This document shows, piece after piece, positions 12,593-13,883 of a stretch of DNA of 13,883 nt. Position numbers and translations under genes: made by a program. This DNA is from JBBSIN01 sp038232055. Lineage in GTDB: Bacteria > Actinomycetota > Actinomycetes > JADGOV01. Within the stretch, counting starts at the first letter, position 1. Every line of letters begins with the position of its first letter. The stretch covers positions 1-13,883 of the forward strand of contig JBBSIN010000058.1 in assembly GCA_038232055.1 (NCBI GenBank). Reading direction: 5' to 3'. A model generated the notes under the pieces. That model saw only the letters and a list, made by a program, of their open reading frames with translations. It was not told the origin of the DNA and ran no database searches.

Positions 12593-13883
12593 CTAGTTGC
12601 GCTCGGTATCCGGCCGGGTCTCACCGGCCGGCTTGCTCGGCACCGGCGGCGGCTCGTCGGGAATCACGTCGATGCCCGCCTCCCGTCGCTGATCGGCGGT
12701 GATCGGGGTGGGTGCGCCGGTGAGCGGGTCGCCGCCCGACGACGACTTCGGAAAGGCCATCACCTCGCGGATCGCCTCGGTGCCGGCAAGGGTCGCGGCG
12801 AGCCGGTCGATGCCGAAGGCGATGCCGCCGTGCGGCGGGGGGCCGTACCGGAACGCTTCGAGTAGGAAACCGAACTTGCTCTCGGCCTCCTCGCGCGAGA
12901 GCCCGATGACGTCGAACACCCGCTGCTGCATCTCCGCGCGGTGGATCCGGATCGAGCCGCCGCCGAGCTCCATCCCGTTTCCCACCAGGTCGTACGCGCG
13001 GGCGAGGGCGGCACCCGGGTCGTCCTGGAAGCGGTCGGCCCACGCCGCCGACGGGGCGGTGAACGGGTGGTGGACGGCGGTCCAGCCGCCGTCGTCGGTC
13101 GGCTCGAACATCGGCCATTCGGTGATCCACAGAAAGCGCCACTCCTCCTCGCGGACCAGGCTGCGATGCCGGCCGACCGCGAGCCGCAGCGCGCCGAGCA
13201 GCTGCTGGGCCTCGCGGCGAGGGCCGGCGGCGAAGAAGACCGCGTCCCCCGGCTGCGCGCCGGCGGCGGCCGGCAGCCCCGCGAGCTCGCCGGTGGACAG
13301 GTTCTTCGCGACCGGCCCGGAGTCGCGCACCGCGCCGTCGTCGCCGACGAGCACGTAGGCCAGGCCGCGGGCGCCGCGACCGCGAGCCCAGTCCTGCCAG
13401 CCGTCGATCTCCCGGCGGGTCAGGGCCGCGCCACCCGGGACGACGACCGCGCCGACGTGCGCACCCTGGAAGACGCGGAACGACGTACCGGCGAAGTAGG
13501 CGGTGAGGTCGACCAGCTCCAGCTCGAAGCGCAGGTCGGGCTTGTCCGAGCCGAAGCGGCGCATCGCCTCGTCGTAGCTCATCCGCGGGAACGGCGTCGG
13601 GAGGTCGACGCCGAGCAGCTCGTGCCACATCGTGGCGAACAGCTCCTCGATCAGCGCGAAGATGTCCTCCTCGTCGAGGAAGCTCAGCTCGATGTCGAGC
13701 TGCGTGTGCTCCGCCGTCCGATCGGCGCGGAAGTCCTCGTCGCGGAAGGCGCGGGCGATCTGGTAGTAGCGCTCCAGCCCCGCCACCATCAGCAGCTGCT
13801 TGAACAGCTGCGGCGACTGCGGCAGCGCGTACCACGTGCCCGGCTGCAGCCGCACCGGCACCAGGAAGTCCCGCGCCCCCTCC
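12593..13883 (-). CDS. aspS: Aspartate--tRNA ligase (AspRS), C-terminal part
   Basis: The 3' part, about 429 codons, of a bacterial-type AspRS; the N-terminal anticodon-binding domain and the start lie beyond the right edge. The first visible residues, EGARDFLVPVRL, belong to the conserved region just ahead of WYALPQSPQLFKQLLMVAG. Class II motif 2 is RAFRDEDFRADRTAEHTQLD; the GAD insertion domain typical of bacterial AspRS follows (TSFRVFQGAHVGAVVVPGG to about 150 residues later); then FRYGPPPHGGIAFGIDRL (motif 3) and VMAFPKSSSGGDPLTGAPTPI. The tail DEPPPVPSKPAGETRPDTERN is a disordered, Pro/Glu-rich extension after the normal core end. Whether the enzyme also charges tRNA-Asn cannot be judged because the discriminating N-terminal residues are missing. 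Confidence 0.97.
   Translation of the reverse strand, partial: EGARDFLVPVRLQPGTWYALPQSPQLFKQLLMVAGLERYYQIARAFRDEDFRADRTAEHTQLDIELSFLDEEDIFALIEELFATMWHELLGVDLPTPFPRMSYDEAMRRFGSDKPDLRFELELVDLTAYFAGTSFRVFQGAHVGAVVVPGGAALTRREIDGWQDWARGRGARGLAYVLVGDDGAVRDSGPVAKNLSTGELAGLPAAAGAQPGDAVFFAAGPRREAQQLLGALRLAVGRHRSLVREEEWRFLWITEWPMFEPTDDGGWTAVHHPFTAPSAAWADRFQDDPGAALARAYDLVGNGMELGGGSIRIHRAEMQQRVFDVIGLSREEAESKFGFLLEAFRYGPPPHGGIAFGIDRLAATLAGTEAIREVMAFPKSSSGGDPLTGAPTPITADQRREAGIDVIPDEPPPVPSKPAGETRPDTERN

Overview
The window reads as a chromosomal segment of a high-GC Gram-positive bacterium (Actinomycetota). The reasons are the strong G/C bias at third codon positions, the frequent GTG starts, and a gene order (aspS ... 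rarA ... DUF948, DUF6167, alaS, ruvX, mltG, aroE, all on the minus strand) that I recall from Streptomyces and, in reduced form, from Mycobacterium. I cannot name the genus.

Layout, read along the minus strand from the right edge. The C-terminal three quarters of aspartyl-tRNA synthetase ends at 12593, followed by a terminator-like hairpin. Next come an M4 metalloprotease of the protealysin type and its small emfourin-type inhibitor, which look like a two-gene operon. The protease carries one apparent missing base near its 3' end. On the plus strand lie a GNAT acetyltransferase (10292-11083) and a large secreted protein with a sialidase-like beta-propeller signature (8123-10252). These four genes separate aspS from rarA (6572-7981) and form the accessory part of the window.

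Downstream of rarA is a 471-bp gene-free interval (6101-6571). It contains a degenerate array of about 20-22-bp GC-rich units, including four GCGGCCGC octamers, and a 94-bp imperfect palindrome that uses the last array unit as its left arm. A 15-bp tandem duplication lies right behind the rarA stop.

From 6100 down to 273 runs a tightly packed minus-strand operon: DUF948 membrane protein, DUF6167 membrane protein, alaS, ruvX, mltG, aroE. Four of the five junctions are 4-nt ATGA/GTGA stop-start overlaps, and the DUF6167/alaS junction is a directly abutting TAG-ATG. This couples translation of an aminoacyl-tRNA synthetase, a Holliday-junction-resolvase-fold/rRNA-processing protein, a peptidoglycan terminase and a shikimate pathway enzyme. 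At the left edge a new minus-strand gene begins: the N-terminus of a DUF4388 (PatA/GspE N-terminal-like) protein, which may mark a type IV pilus or signalling cluster outside the window.

The most notable observations are the protease/inhibitor operon, whose reading frame and coupled start are both restored by adding one base; the structured repeat interval behind rarA; and the secreted sialidase-like protein. I see no CRISPR array, tRNA, rRNA, insertion sequence or phage gene in the window.
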